64,000 bases of DNA from Prevotella sp. (GCA_017538105.1 JAFYJN010000063.1:1-64000), one strand, 5' to 3'. Positions 42,937 to 52,002 are shown, numbered from the stretch's first letter. Program-made: numbers and translations. The notes: generated by a model not told the origin, from the letters alone.

Positions 42937-43563
42937 TTATTTGAGGTGACGTTTGGGAGCCATTTTCACCACACTGTCGCTAAAACTCTTGGCGGGAGCC
43001 ACTGACGAACCGTCCTCACTTTCAAAAACACCTTCGTTGCTCCAATAATAACCTCCGTAGTAACCTCCATAGGAGCCCCAGAAGGAATCATAGTCGTTGT
43101 AGTAATTGTCCCAGTTGGGCGAATCGGTATGACGCATGGTGAAATCGTGCGCCTTGCCATTGTAGTTGCCCGTCTCCCAGTCGGCCTCGTACATCGTGCC
43201 ACGGAATGTGTAGTCGGTCAGACGATAATCGCTGATACGATAAGTAGTACCATCCTCTCGGAACTTGATGTAGATAATTTGGTCTCTCACCTTCCAGTCG
43301 ATACGGTAAGACACATGGTGGCGTGATCCTCCATCATAAATATCCACCCAATAGCCGTTGCCAGTACGCGTGGCAAAGGGATCGAGAATGAAGTCGAGCA
43401 TCGAATAAGAGATATTATAGGTCTTACCATCCCATTCGGAATAGTCGAACACTTCGCCTTCCCATGTCCCCTCGAGGGTATAGGCAATGGATTCATCTTC
43501 ACAGCTAGTGAACGTGAACAAGGCCATCATGGCCATCGTCAGGAATGTAAAAATCTTTTTCAT
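42937..43563 (-). CDS. Lipocalin-like lipoprotein with Tyr/Gly-rich C-terminus
   Basis: 208 residues. Lipobox FTFTSC (Cys21). LEGTWEGEVFDYSEWDGK opens a beta-rich domain of about 110 residues (YRIDWKVRDQIIYIKFRED, YRLTDYTFRGTMYEADWETG), followed by a tail rich in Tyr/Asp/Gly/Trp (WGSYGGYYGGYYWSNEGVF). Organisation mirrors the gene at 42020-42655: single gene, own -7 box, own terminator. No enzymatic motif is visible. Likely a periplasmic or surface binding protein of unknown ligand. Confidence 0.72.
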   Translation of the reverse strand: MKKIFTFLTMAMMALFTFTSCEDESIAYTLEGTWEGEVFDYSEWDGKTYNISYSMLDFILDPFATRTGNGYWVDIYDGGSRHHVSYRIDWKVRDQIIYIKFREDGTTYRISDYRLTDYTFRGTMYEADWETGNYNGKAHDFTMRHTDSPNWDNYYNDYDSFWGSYGGYYGGYYWSNEGVFESEDGSSVAPAKSFSDSVVKMAPKRHLK

Positions 43564-43589
43564 AATCGCTATTGTTGGTTTTTATGTTG

Positions 43590-43597
43590 CAAAAATA
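43590..43597 (-). promoter_or_regulatory. -7 box of the lipoprotein gene at 42937
   Basis: TATTTTTG on the minus strand, 26 bp before the ATG at 43563. No clear TTTG at -33. Confidence 0.6.
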
Positions 43598-43732
43598 GTA
43601 AAAACCCGCAAGACAACCAAGGAGAATTCCATATACTTTATTAGGGAAAACCCTAAGAAGGAAGAAAAGGAGTCATTCGTGAAGATACAGAAAGACGTGG
43701 AAGACATTTTTGAGAAAAAAAGAGCCTTGAAA

Positions 43733-43763
43733 TTTGATTGTTGCGGAAAAAACGTTATCTTTG
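43733..43763 (+). promoter_or_regulatory. Consensus promoter of glutathione peroxidase gene
   Basis: TTTG (43733-43736), 19 bp, TATCTTTG (43756-43763). Transcription should start near 43769, about 50 nt before ATG 43821, which excludes the longer frame starting at 43734. Confidence 0.78.
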
Positions 43764-43820
43764 CACTATCAATTATACAAAACGTATTTAGCCATCTTAT
43801 TTGATTACCACAAGAAAGAA

Positions 43821-44372
43821 ATGAAAACCGTATTTGACTTCACAGTGAAAGACCGTAAGGGCGGCCTTGTCCCGCTTAAGTCGTATGCAAACGAAGTTCT
43901 GTTGATAGTAAACACCGCCACGAAATGTGGTTTTACGCCCCAATACGAGGAACTGGAGAAATTATACGAAAAACACCATAGCGAAGGTTTCGAGATTCTC
44001 GATTTCCCCTGCAACCAATTCGGGCAACAGGCTCCAGGCACCGATGAGACCATCCACAACTTTTGCAAGTTGAACTACGGTACTGAATTTCCCCGGTTCA
44101 AGAAGGTGAAGGTGAACGGCGACGATGCCGATCCTTTGTTCAAATACCTTAAGGAGCAAAAAGGCTTTGCCGGTTGGGACATGGACCATCCCATCGCCCA
44201 TATCCTCGACGAAATGCTCACGAAAGAAGATCCCAATTATAAGGAAAAGAGCGACATCAAGTGGAACTTCACCAAATTCCTTGTCAACAAGGTGGGACTG
44301 GTGGTGGCACGCTTTGAACCCACAGCCAAGATTGAAGACATCGAGAAACAAATCGTAGAATTGTTGAAATAA
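43821..44372 (+). CDS. Glutathione peroxidase family peroxidase (Cys type)
   Basis: 183 residues. Catalytic Cys36 in NTATKCGFTPQY (Sec is not used), Gln70 in FPCNQFGQQAPG, and the Trp-Asn pair in KWNFTKFLV complete the active tetrad. Cys64 in FPCNQFG is the usual resolving Cys of thioredoxin-dependent members, so it is probably a thioredoxin peroxidase, not a glutathione enzyme. The thioredoxin reductase gene follows on the same strand after 178 bp, which fits, although a terminator lies between. Cytoplasmic; reduces hydroperoxides. Confidence 0.92.
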   Translation: MKTVFDFTVKDRKGGLVPLKSYANEVLLIVNTATKCGFTPQYEELEKLYEKHHSEGFEILDFPCNQFGQQAPGTDETIHNFCKLNYGTEFPRFKKVKVNGDDADPLFKYLKEQKGFAGWDMDHPIAHILDEMLTKEDPNYKEKSDIKWNFTKFLVNKVGLVVARFEPTAKIEDIEKQIVELLK

Positions 44373-44470
44373 CACCCCACCCCTTGGCGATTGGTGGCTG
44401 CCGTCCCCTCCTTCCCTCTCCAAACTCCAACGGCAATAAGTCCACCTTTCGCCATCTTTTATTCATTACG

Positions 44471-44516
44471 AAATACGAAACGACCCATTTCGGATTTCGT
44501 ATTTATTGTTTTTTAA
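44471..44516 (+). terminator. Terminator after the glutathione peroxidase gene
   Basis: AAATACGAAA (44471-44480) pairs with TTTCGTATTT (44495-44504), followed by ATTGTTTTTTAAA. It separates the gene from thioredoxin reductase. Confidence 0.7.
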
Positions 44517-44550
44517 ACCACATTATTCATTATCATAAATATACACTTTT

Positions 44551-45498
44551 ATGGAACAGAGAGAACACATACGCTGCTTGATTATCGGCAGCGGTCCCGC
44601 AGGTTATACAGCAGCTATCTATGCCGCCCGCGCCAACCTCAACCCTGTGGAATACTGCGGCTTGCAGACAGGAGGACAGCTGACACAGACTACGACTGTG
44701 GAGAATTTCCCAGGATATCCCGAAGGCATCGACGGCAATGAGATGATGATGCAGCTACGCCAACAGGCGGAGCGATTCGGCACCGACATCCGAGAAGGAG
44801 AAATCGTGAAAGCCGATTTCTCGGCCCAGCCCTATGTGCTCACCACCGACAGTGGCCACGAGATGGAGGCCGACACGGTAATCATCGCCACGGGTGCCTC
44901 CGCCAAATACCTCGGATTGGCCGACGAGCAGAAATACAATGGCTTGGGCGTATCAGCCTGCGCCACCTGTGATGGTTTCTTTTACCGCAAACGCACCGTG
45001 GCTGTGGTGGGTGGCGGTGACACCGCCTGTGAAGAGGCGCTATATCTGGCGGGACTGGCCAAAAAGGTGTATATGATTGTACGCAAACCTTTCCTACGCG
45101 CCTCGGAGGTGATGCAACGTCGCGTGCAGGAAACGGAGAACATCGAGATATTGTTCGAGCACAATACGGTGGGACTCTATGGTCAGTACGGGGTTGAGGG
45201 TGCACATGTGGTGCGCTGTATGGGAGAGCCAAATGAGGAGCGTTACGACTTGCCTATCGACGGCTTTTTCCTTGCCATCGGCCATAAGCCCAACAGTGAT
45301 GTGTTCAAACCATGGCTGGAAACTGATGAGACCGGCTACATCAAGACCATCGATGGCACGCCACGCACAGCATTGCCAGGAATCTATGCCGCCGGCGATG
45401 TGGCCGATCCGCACTACCGTCAGGCCATCACAGCGGCTGCAAGCGGCTGCAAAGCTGCCATTGAAGCTGACAGGTATCTGAGGAACCTCACCTCCTAA
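44551..45498 (+). CDS. trxB: Thioredoxin-disulfide reductase
   Basis: 315 residues. FAD site GSGPAGYTAAIYAA (13-26), redox-active CATC (Cys137, Cys140) in VSACATCDGFFYR, NADPH site AVVGGGDTACEEA (151-163), and C-terminal GIYAAGDVADPHYRQAITAAASG for FAD. Complete and typical in length. It passes electrons from NADPH to thioredoxin in the cytoplasm and may feed the peroxidase encoded just upstream. The GH97 gene begins 16 bp after the stop although it has no functional link, so they may share a transcript. Confidence 0.95.
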   Translation: MEQREHIRCLIIGSGPAGYTAAIYAARANLNPVEYCGLQTGGQLTQTTTVENFPGYPEGIDGNEMMMQLRQQAERFGTDIREGEIVKADFSAQPYVLTTDSGHEMEADTVIIATGASAKYLGLADEQKYNGLGVSACATCDGFFYRKRTVAVVGGGDTACEEALYLAGLAKKVYMIVRKPFLRASEVMQRRVQETENIEILFEHNTVGLYGQYGVEGAHVVRCMGEPNEERYDLPIDGFFLAIGHKPNSDVFKPWLETDETGYIKTIDGTPRTALPGIYAAGDVADPHYRQAITAAASGCKAAIEADRYLRNLTS

Positions 45499-45514
45499 AT
45501 CCGACATACAATTC

Positions 45515-47527
45515 ATGAGCAAAGCGATATTATCCATTGTATTGTGCTATGCATTATTTTGCATGAATGCTACGGCACAAACCTATGAAGTGAATTCGCC
45601 CAACGGGAAGTTGAAGGTGACCGTAAAGAGTGACAACCAGTTGCGGTGGAGTATTGAGGCCGCTGGAACGACCGTCCTGGAAGAGTCTGCCATTGGTCTT
45701 CAGTGGTCCACCCTCAAGGGAAAGCCTCTGACGACCATCGGCAGTGACATGCCTCAACCCAAGGTTGCCATATGCCAGACTACCGACTCTTTCGCCACGC
45801 CCTTTTATAAGAAGGCCCTTGTGGAAGACAAATACGGCGAGATGATTGTCTACGCCAAGAACTATCGTGTGGAGTTTCGTACTTACAATGACGGTGCAGC
45901 CTACCGCATCGTGCTGAACCAAAAAGGCGATTTCACTGTCAACAGCGAGAAGGCTGAGTTCCGCTTCGCGGGTGACTACACAGCCTTTATCCCTTATGTG
46001 AACGACAATCGTAGCGGAGAACGCTACAGTTTTTCTTTTGAGTCTCTCTACGACGAGGTACCGCTGTCGCAGATGTTTGCCGACTCTTTGGCTATCTCCC
46101 CCCTGGCCGTCTGTCTGCCCGACGGCAAGAAGGCGGTGGTGATGGATGCCGGCGTGGAGAATTATCCCGGCATGATGCTGCTCAAAGGCGAAGGAAACAG
46201 TCTCGTGGCCGATTTTGCCCCCTATGTCTTGGAAGAAAAAATCGGAGGTTTCAACCGTCTGAACCTGGAACCTACCCTTCGCGCCAACTACATTGCCACA
46301 TTCCGAGACAAGGGCGAGGTGGCGTTGCCATGGCGTGCCATCGTGGTGACCGAGCGCGATGCCGACCTGCTCAACTGTGATATGGCACAACGGCTGGCAC
46401 CCTCCTGTCGATTGGCAGACACGTCGTGGATTTGTCCCGGCAAAGTGGCATGGGACTGGTGGAACAACCTCAATCTTACGGGCGTCGATTTCGTCTCAGG
46501 CATGAACACCGCCACGTATAAATACTATATCGACTTCGCGGCCAAAAACCATCTCGAATACATCATCATCGACGAAGGATGGAGTGGCAAAGAGTCACTT
46601 ACCGACAACCTCAATACCGACATCGACTTGGCCGAACTCATTCGACATGGCAACGATAAGGGTGTGGGCGTCATTCTCTGGTCAAGTTGGAGAAACTGCA
46701 TCAAGGATATGGAACACACCTTCGCCCATTACGCACAAATGGGCATCAAGGGCTTCAAGGTGGATTTCTTCGACCGCGATGACCAAGCGGTAATCCGCAG
46801 TGCTTACGAGATTGCGGTCTGTGCGGCCAAACATCATCTGCTGCTCGATTTCCACGGGCTGAAACCCTTCGGCATACAAAGGGCTTATCCCAACGTGGTA
46901 AATTTCGAGGGAGTGAAAGGACTGGAGAACAACAAATGGGAACCGCGCACTTCGGAAGGTCCCGTACACGATTTTCCCCACTATGACGTGAGTGCCCCCT
47001 ACCTGCGCATGCTCGCCGGACCGATGGACTATACTCCCGGAGCGATGATGAACGCCACGCGCGACTGTTATTTCGGCAATAATGACCATCCAATGAGCCA
47101 AGGCACGCGCGTCCACCAAATGGCGATGTACGTGATGTATGAAGCACCCTTACAGATGTTGGCCGACAGTCCGTCGAAATACATGAAAGAACAGGAATGT
47201 ACCGACTTCATCGCAGCCATACCCACGACGTTCGACGAGACTGTGGCTCTCGATGGTGAACTGGGCCGCTATGCCATGGTGGCCCGTCGCAAGGGCAGCA
47301 CATGGTATGTGGGGGCTTTGACCGACTGGACAGAACGCAACGTGCAACTCGACCTGTCATTTCTTGGCAGCGGCGTTTATCGGGTCGTCATTTTTGCCGA
47401 CGGAACAAATGCGGCAAAGGAAGCCACAGACTATCGCCGCAGCGAAAACTCAGTTACTGCCAATGACAAGTTATCCATCCACCTCGCCCCCGGTGGAGGC
47501 TGGGCGGCAATCATACGTTCAATGTAA
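45515..47527 (+). CDS. Glycoside hydrolase family 97 (alpha-glycosidase)
   Basis: 670 residues with a signal peptide (about 1-22, ending MNATAQ). N-terminal beta-sandwich with SPNGKLKVTVKSDNQLRWSIE, then a TIM barrel with YIIIDEGWSG, GIKGFKVDFFDRDDQAVI, HHLLLDFHGLKPFGIQRAYPNVVNFEGVKG, and a C-terminal beta domain. These are GH97 hallmarks (SusB-like). Asp in KVDFFDRDDQ is the likely nucleophile of the retaining subgroup (alpha-galactosidase type) and not the inverting SusB subgroup; this subtype call is from memory and moderate. Calcium-dependent and periplasmic in known members. Ends 9 bp inside the convergent antiporter gene. Confidence 0.88.
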   Translation: MSKAILSIVLCYALFCMNATAQTYEVNSPNGKLKVTVKSDNQLRWSIEAAGTTVLEESAIGLQWSTLKGKPLTTIGSDMPQPKVAICQTTDSFATPFYKKALVEDKYGEMIVYAKNYRVEFRTYNDGAAYRIVLNQKGDFTVNSEKAEFRFAGDYTAFIPYVNDNRSGERYSFSFESLYDEVPLSQMFADSLAISPLAVCLPDGKKAVVMDAGVENYPGMMLLKGEGNSLVADFAPYVLEEKIGGFNRLNLEPTLRANYIATFRDKGEVALPWRAIVVTERDADLLNCDMAQRLAPSCRLADTSWICPGKVAWDWWNNLNLTGVDFVSGMNTATYKYYIDFAAKNHLEYIIIDEGWSGKESLTDNLNTDIDLAELIRHGNDKGVGVILWSSWRNCIKDMEHTFAHYAQMGIKGFKVDFFDRDDQAVIRSAYEIAVCAAKHHLLLDFHGLKPFGIQRAYPNVVNFEGVKGLENNKWEPRTSEGPVHDFPHYDVSAPYLRMLAGPMDYTPGAMMNATRDCYFGNNDHPMSQGTRVHQMAMYVMYEAPLQMLADSPSKYMKEQECTDFIAAIPTTFDETVALDGELGRYAMVARRKGSTWYVGALTDWTERNVQLDLSFLGSGVYRVVIFADGTNAAKEATDYRRSENSVTANDKLSIHLAPGGGWAAIIRSM

Positions 47528-48850
47528 CACGGTGTCCACCACCCAGTAGGACAACATACCCGCGATGTAGCCCACGAAGACAATCCACGTGATTTTCTTC
47601 ATGTACCACCCGAAAGAAATCTTCTCCAGACCCATGACAACTACGCCTGCGGCGGAACCGATGATGAGCATCGAACCTCCCACGCCTGCACAGTAGGCCA
47701 ACAGCTGCCAGAAGATGCCATCGACAGCCATCGCTCCCGATGCCTCCACGGGATACATGCCCATACACCCAGCCACAAGCGGCACATTGTCGACAATGCT
47801 CGAGAGCACGCCAATGATGCCGTTGATGACATAATAATTGCCAGAGAAAGCAAGGTTCAGCCCTTCGCCCAAAGCGGTAAGCACGCCTATCTCCTGCAGA
47901 ACCGCCACAGCCATGAGGATGCCGAGGAAGAACATGATGGTAGAAAGGTCTATGCGCGAGAGCAGGTCGCTCACACGCTTTGCCATAGTGTCGTCTTCGT
48001 CGGTATTGTAGTGGAATATCTCCGTGACTGTCCACAAAACGCCGAGCACCAGGAGGATTCCCATGAACGGCGGCAGGTGCGTGAGGGTCTTGAAGATAGG
48101 CACGAACACCAATCCACCCACACCCAACCAGAAGATAATGTTGCGTTGTTTCTTGGTAAACTGACTCACATCAGCGGCGGGGAGGTTCTGCGACTTGTCG
48201 AACTTCCCTTTGAGTTGGTATTGCAAGATGAATGCTGGGACAAGCATGGAGATGAGCGAGGGGATGAAAATCTCGGTGATGACACCTTGGGTGGTGATGA
48301 CACCCTTAATCCAGAGCATAATAGTGGTGACATCGCCAATGGGCGAAAAGGCACCGCCCGAGTTGGCGGCAATGATGACCAGCGCGGCGTATATCAGTCG
48401 GTCCTTGCGCTCCTGCACCAATTTGCGGAGCACCATAATCATCACTATCGATGTTGTGAGGTTGTCGAGGATGGCTGAGAGGAAGAACGTCATGAACGCC
48501 ATGCGCCACATCAGTTTACGCTTGGAACGCGTTTTCATCACGTCGCGCACGAAGTTGAAACCTCCATTGGAGTCGACTATCTCAACAATGGTCATGGCAC
48601 CCATTAGGAAGAACAGTGTGCCCGCCGCATCGCCCAAATGGTGCTCTATCACCTCCGCTATCTTATGCATCACATCATCGGCAGGGATATCCGGATAGAA
48701 CGAGCCTGGGGCGAGCATCAGCAACGTCCAGCATCCCACACACATGAGCAAAGCGATGGCAGCCTTGTTCACCTTCGTTACACTCTCCAACGCTATGCAC
48801 AGATAGCCTACGATGAAGACGATGACAATCGCCGTTGTTAATGAAGCCAT
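47519..48850 (-). CDS. nhaD: Sodium/proton antiporter, NhaD type
   Basis: 443 residues with about 12 membrane segments. Signatures: HHLGDAAGTLFFLMGAMTIVEIVDSNGGF, LSAILDNLTTSIVMIMVL and IAANSGGAFSPIGDVTTIMLWIKG, which are conserved in NhaD and the wider ArsB/NhaD ion transporter group; SSIVDNVPLVAGCMGM repeats the DN(L/V) motif in the second half. It should expel sodium (or lithium) against protons at the inner membrane. It has a consensus promoter that diverges from the DUF6621-like gene; the last 9 bp overlap the GH97 gene end to end. Confidence 0.9.
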   Translation of the reverse strand: MASLTTAIVIVFIVGYLCIALESVTKVNKAAIALLMCVGCWTLLMLAPGSFYPDIPADDVMHKIAEVIEHHLGDAAGTLFFLMGAMTIVEIVDSNGGFNFVRDVMKTRSKRKLMWRMAFMTFFLSAILDNLTTSIVMIMVLRKLVQERKDRLIYAALVIIAANSGGAFSPIGDVTTIMLWIKGVITTQGVITEIFIPSLISMLVPAFILQYQLKGKFDKSQNLPAADVSQFTKKQRNIIFWLGVGGLVFVPIFKTLTHLPPFMGILLVLGVLWTVTEIFHYNTDEDDTMAKRVSDLLSRIDLSTIMFFLGILMAVAVLQEIGVLTALGEGLNLAFSGNYYVINGIIGVLSSIVDNVPLVAGCMGMYPVEASGAMAVDGIFWQLLAYCAGVGGSMLIIGSAAGVVVMGLEKISFGWYMKKITWIVFVGYIAGMLSYWVVDTVLH

Positions 48851-48884
48851 TGTATATAGATTTTTCCAGTTTAATTTGTTCGTG

Positions 48885-48915
48885 CAAAAATAAGAAAAAG
48901 TAGGGAAAAGTCAAA
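48885..48915 (-). promoter_or_regulatory. Consensus promoter of the NhaD gene
   Basis: Minus strand TTTG (48915-48912), 19 bp, TATTTTTG (48892-48885). Leader about 28 nt. Confidence 0.75.
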
Positions 48916-48924
48916 AAAATAACG

Positions 48925-48932
48925 TATTTTTG
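48925..48932 (+). promoter_or_regulatory. -7 box that almost touches the start codon of the DUF6621-like gene
   Basis: TATTTTTG ends 5 bp before the ATG at 48938. With the usual spacing transcription would begin at or next to that ATG, implying a leaderless or near-leaderless mRNA. It also shows that the in-frame GTG at 48932 cannot be the start. Confidence 0.6.
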
Positions 48933-48937
48933 TGGCC

Positions 48938-49537
48938 ATGAACGAACAAGACAACCTCCAAGCCTCTTGGGCGGAGAACATCATCATCGCCGATGCCGAC
49001 CACCTCGACCGCGTGGCCTTTGATCTCACGGTCAATTTCGAACGCATGTTAAACCGTCGTATCCCTCAAGCCAACCTGGCGCGATGGATAGACTGCATTG
49101 CCTTGGACGGTGGTGTGCGTGAAGGCGACCATCACACACACGTCATCATCATCCACAGCAAGGAAAAGACGGCCTTCGACAACTTCACGCCAAGTCATTT
49201 TGACGGGGAGATTAACGGACAAGCCTTCCGCGATAACCTCGGCGAGTTCACGCTCTCAGCCTTACCCATAGAACTGGGTGTTGGCGGCGAACGACTGCTG
49301 CTCGACACCGTATCTCTCGTTTGCCAACAGAAAGAGGTGAAACGGGTGATGGTGGTGGCCGACGAAGATAAGGAGTGGGATGACCTGCGCCGCATATTGC
49401 GCGATGTGGACGAGGAAAAACGTATCACACTGTTCTCCATGCAGCCCATGCCCGGCGGCAACTTCCGCCATGAGATTCTCGGCTATTCGCTCATGAGTGC
49501 CCTCGGCATACGGGGAGAGGAGTTGAACGAAGAGTGA
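48938..49537 (+). CDS. Cytoplasmic protein of unknown function (DUF6621-like)
   Basis: 199 residues from ATG 48938. No signal or membrane segment. Visible blocks: NIIIADADHLDRVAFDLTVNFERMLNRRIPQANLARWIDCIALDGG, THVIIIHSKEK, and EVKRVMVVADEDKEW, which suggest alternating alpha/beta structure. The N-terminal ADADHLDRVAFDLTVNF is typical of a family confined to Bacteroidales that I recall as DUF6621. No catalytic residues can be named. It diverges from the antiporter gene and is followed by a repeat-like ACGATGAACGATG spacer and the next promoter. Confidence 0.7.
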   Translation: MNEQDNLQASWAENIIIADADHLDRVAFDLTVNFERMLNRRIPQANLARWIDCIALDGGVREGDHHTHVIIIHSKEKTAFDNFTPSHFDGEINGQAFRDNLGEFTLSALPIELGVGGERLLLDTVSLVCQQKEVKRVMVVADEDKEWDDLRRILRDVDEEKRITLFSMQPMPGGNFRHEILGYSLMSALGIRGEELNEE

Positions 49538-49582
49538 TGAAGGCTTAACGATGAACGATGGGATAAAATAAAAAACGATAAT

Positions 49583-49613
49583 TTTGTTTTGTCTTCGCTT
49601 TTCACTATCTTTG
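49583..49613 (+). promoter_or_regulatory. Consensus promoter of the carboxynorspermidine synthase gene
   Basis: TTTG (49583-49586), 19 bp, TATCTTTG (49606-49613); leader about 45 nt to ATG 49664. Confidence 0.78.
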
Positions 49614-49663
49614 CACTATATTTTCATTATTGAAACAAAATCAACATCATCAAAAACACAAAT

Positions 49664-50899
49664 ATGGGAAAAATATTAATGATTGGTGCGGGAGGCGTAG
49701 CCACGGTAGCCGCCTTCAAGATTGCGCAGAATTCCGATGTGTTCACCGACTTCATGATTGCCAGCCGACGTAAGGCTAAATGCGACGCGTTGGTGGCAGC
49801 TATTCATGCCAAGGGCTATGACATGCCTATCAAGACAGCACAGGTAGACGCCGACGATGTGGAACAGTTGAAAGTGCTGTTCAACGACTATAAACCCGAC
49901 CTGGTGGTCAACCTGGCCCTACCCTATCAAGACCTCACCATCATGGAGGCCTGTTTGGCATGCGGCTGCAACTATCTCGACACCGCCAACTACGAGCCTA
50001 AAGACGAGGCGCATTTTGAATACTCCTGGCAGTGGGCCTACCGTGACCGCTTCCGCGAGGCCGGCCTGTGCGCCATCCTCGGCTGCGGTTTCGACCCGGG
50101 CGTGACAAGTATCTTCACTGCCTACGCCGCCAAGCATCACTTCGATGAGATACAATACCTCGACATCGTGGACTGCAATGCCGGCGACCACCACAAGGCT
50201 TTCGCCACCAACTTCAATCCAGAAATCAATATCCGCGAAATCACACAGAAAGGACTCTACTGGGAAGACGGCAAATGGGTGGAGACGGAACCGCTGGAGA
50301 TTCACAAAGACCTGAACTATCCCAACATTGGTCCGCGCGACAGCTACCTGTTGCACCACGAAGAGATAGAGTCGTTGGTCATTAACTATCCCACCATCAA
50401 ACGTGCTCGTTTCTGGATGACATTCGGCCAGCAGTACCTGAAACACCTTGAGGTGATTCAGAATATCGGCATGAGCCGTATCGATGAGATAACCTACGAA
50501 GCACCCCTAGCCGACGGTACTGGAACGGCAAAAGTGAAAATCGTACCATTGCAATTCCTCAAGGCCGTACTGCCCAATCCGCAGGATTTGGGTGAGAACT
50601 ACGAGGGTGAGACCTCCATCGGTTGCCGCATACGCGGACTGAAAGACGGCAAGGAACGCACTTACTATGTGTATAATAACTGCTCACACCGCGCCGCCTA
50701 TGAAGAGACGGGGATGCAAGGCGTGAGCTACACCACTGGTGTGCCTGCGATGATCGGCGCCATGATGTTCTGTAAGGGTCTCTGGCGTAAGCCTGGCGTG
50801 TGGAACGTGGAAGAGTTCGACCCCGACCCATTCATGGAGCAGCTCAATATCCATGGTCTGCCTTGGCATGAACAGTTCGATATTGATTTGGAGTTATAA
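49664..50899 (+). CDS. Carboxynorspermidine synthase (saccharopine dehydrogenase family)
   Basis: 411 residues. Rossmann motif MIGAGGVATVAAFKIAQ (6-22), NLALPYQDLTIMEACLACGCNYLDTANYEP near 85-115, LGCGFDPGVTSIFTAYAAKH near 145 and a C-terminal part with SYTTGVPAMIGAMMFCKGLW. These match carboxynorspermidine dehydrogenase, which joins aspartate semialdehyde with a diamine using NADPH in the alternative polyamine route of gut bacteria. Saccharopine reductase is the alternative family member, but the family in Bacteroidetes normally serves spermidine synthesis. Single gene with its own promoter. Carboxynorspermidine decarboxylase is not in the window. Confidence 0.87.
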   Translation: MGKILMIGAGGVATVAAFKIAQNSDVFTDFMIASRRKAKCDALVAAIHAKGYDMPIKTAQVDADDVEQLKVLFNDYKPDLVVNLALPYQDLTIMEACLACGCNYLDTANYEPKDEAHFEYSWQWAYRDRFREAGLCAILGCGFDPGVTSIFTAYAAKHHFDEIQYLDIVDCNAGDHHKAFATNFNPEINIREITQKGLYWEDGKWVETEPLEIHKDLNYPNIGPRDSYLLHHEEIESLVINYPTIKRARFWMTFGQQYLKHLEVIQNIGMSRIDEITYEAPLADGTGTAKVKIVPLQFLKAVLPNPQDLGENYEGETSIGCRIRGLKDGKERTYYVYNNCSHRAAYEETGMQGVSYTTGVPAMIGAMMFCKGLWRKPGVWNVEEFDPDPFMEQLNIHGLPWHEQFDIDLEL

Positions 50900-50939
50900 G
50901 ATATTAACATGGCTGAGGGTAGCCGTGGCGGGTAATCTC

Positions 50940-50969
50940 TTGCTCCTTGCCCCCTGCCCCTTGCCCCCT
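50940..50969 (-). repeat. GGAGCAA word repeat, inverted, just before recA
   Basis: TTGCTCCTTGCCCCCTGCCC and CTTGCCCCC; the reverse complement reads GGGGGCAAGGGGCAGGGGGC then AAGGAGCAA, as at 37713-37738. It lies 14 bp before the recA ATG. Confidence 0.75.
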
Positions 50970-50982
50970 AAAAAAAACAACA

Positions 50983-52002
50983 ATGGCAAAAAAAGAAGAA
51001 GAAATGACAAATATGCAGGATGGCAAATTGAAAGCACTGCAAGCCGCTATGTCGAAAATAGAAAAAGACTTCGGCAAAGGATCCATCATGAAACTGGGCG
51101 ATGAGAAGATAGAAAACGTGGAGGTCATCTCCACTGGCAGCATCGGTCTGAACGCCGCACTTGGCGTGGGCGGCTACCCCCGAGGCCGCATCATCGAAAT
51201 CTACGGTCCGGAATCATCGGGTAAGACTACTTTGGCCATCCATGCCATCGCCGAGGCCCAAAAAGCCGGAGGCATAGCGGCATTTATCGATGCGGAGCAC
51301 GCCTTCGACCGTTTCTATGCCGCCAACCTGGGTGTTGACGTGGACAACCTATGGATTTCTCAGCCTGACAATGGTGAGCAGGCTTTGGAGATTGCTGACC
51401 AACTCATCCGTTCATCGGCCATCGACATCATTGTCATCGACTCCGTGGCAGCCCTCACTCCCAAACAGGAGATTGAAGGTGACATGGGCGAGAACAAAGT
51501 GGGTCTGCAGGCTCGCCTGATGAGTCAGGCTCTGCGTAAGCTCACCGCCACGGTGAGCAAGACGAACACCTGCTGCATCTTTATCAACCAACTACGCGAG
51601 AAGATTGGCGTGATGTTCGGCAACCCCGAGACGACGACCGGCGGCAACGCCCTGAAATTCTACTCCAGTGTGCGTCTGGACATCCGTCGCGTGACTACCT
51701 TGAAAGATGGCGACCAAGCCATCGGCAACCAAGTACGAGTGAAAGTGGTGAAAAACAAAGTGGCTCCTCCCTTCCGCAAGGCGGAGTTCGAGATTACCTT
51801 TGGCGAAGGCATCTCGAAGGTGGGCGAGATTGTCGACCTGGGCGTAGAATACGGCATCATCAAAAAGAGCGGCAGTTGGTTCTCCTACGGCGAGTCGAAA
51901 CTGGCGCAAGGACGCGACGCTACCAAGAACCTGCTCAAAGACAACCCCGAGCTGTGCGAAGAACTGGAAGCCAAGATTATGGAAGCGATTCAGAATGCTT
52001 AG
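50983..52002 (+). CDS. recA: Recombinase RecA
   Basis: 339 residues from ATG 50983; the longer frame from 50947 runs through the GGAGCAA repeat and is rejected. Walker [16 protein letters not shown], the [22 protein letters not shown] lead-in, [19 protein letters not shown] (Walker B and L1), [32 protein letters not shown] (L2) and [24 protein letters not shown] are all intact. It catalyses homologous strand exchange and SOS co-protease action. No LexA box was recognised upstream and no clear -7 box is seen in the short spacer. A strong terminator follows. Confidence 0.97.
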   Translation: MAKKEEEMTNMQDGKLKALQAAMSKIEKDFGKGSIMKLGDEKIENVEVISTGSIGLNAALGVGGYPRGRIIEIYGPESSGKTTLAIHAIAEAQKAGGIAAFIDAEHAFDRFYAANLGVDVDNLWISQPDNGEQALEIADQLIRSSAIDIIVIDSVAALTPKQEIEGDMGENKVGLQARLMSQALRKLTATVSKTNTCCIFINQLREKIGVMFGNPETTTGGNALKFYSSVRLDIRRVTTLKDGDQAIGNQVRVKVVKNKVAPPFRKAEFEITFGEGISKVGEIVDLGVEYGIIKKSGSWFSYGESKLAQGRDATKNLLKDNPELCEELEAKIMEAIQNA

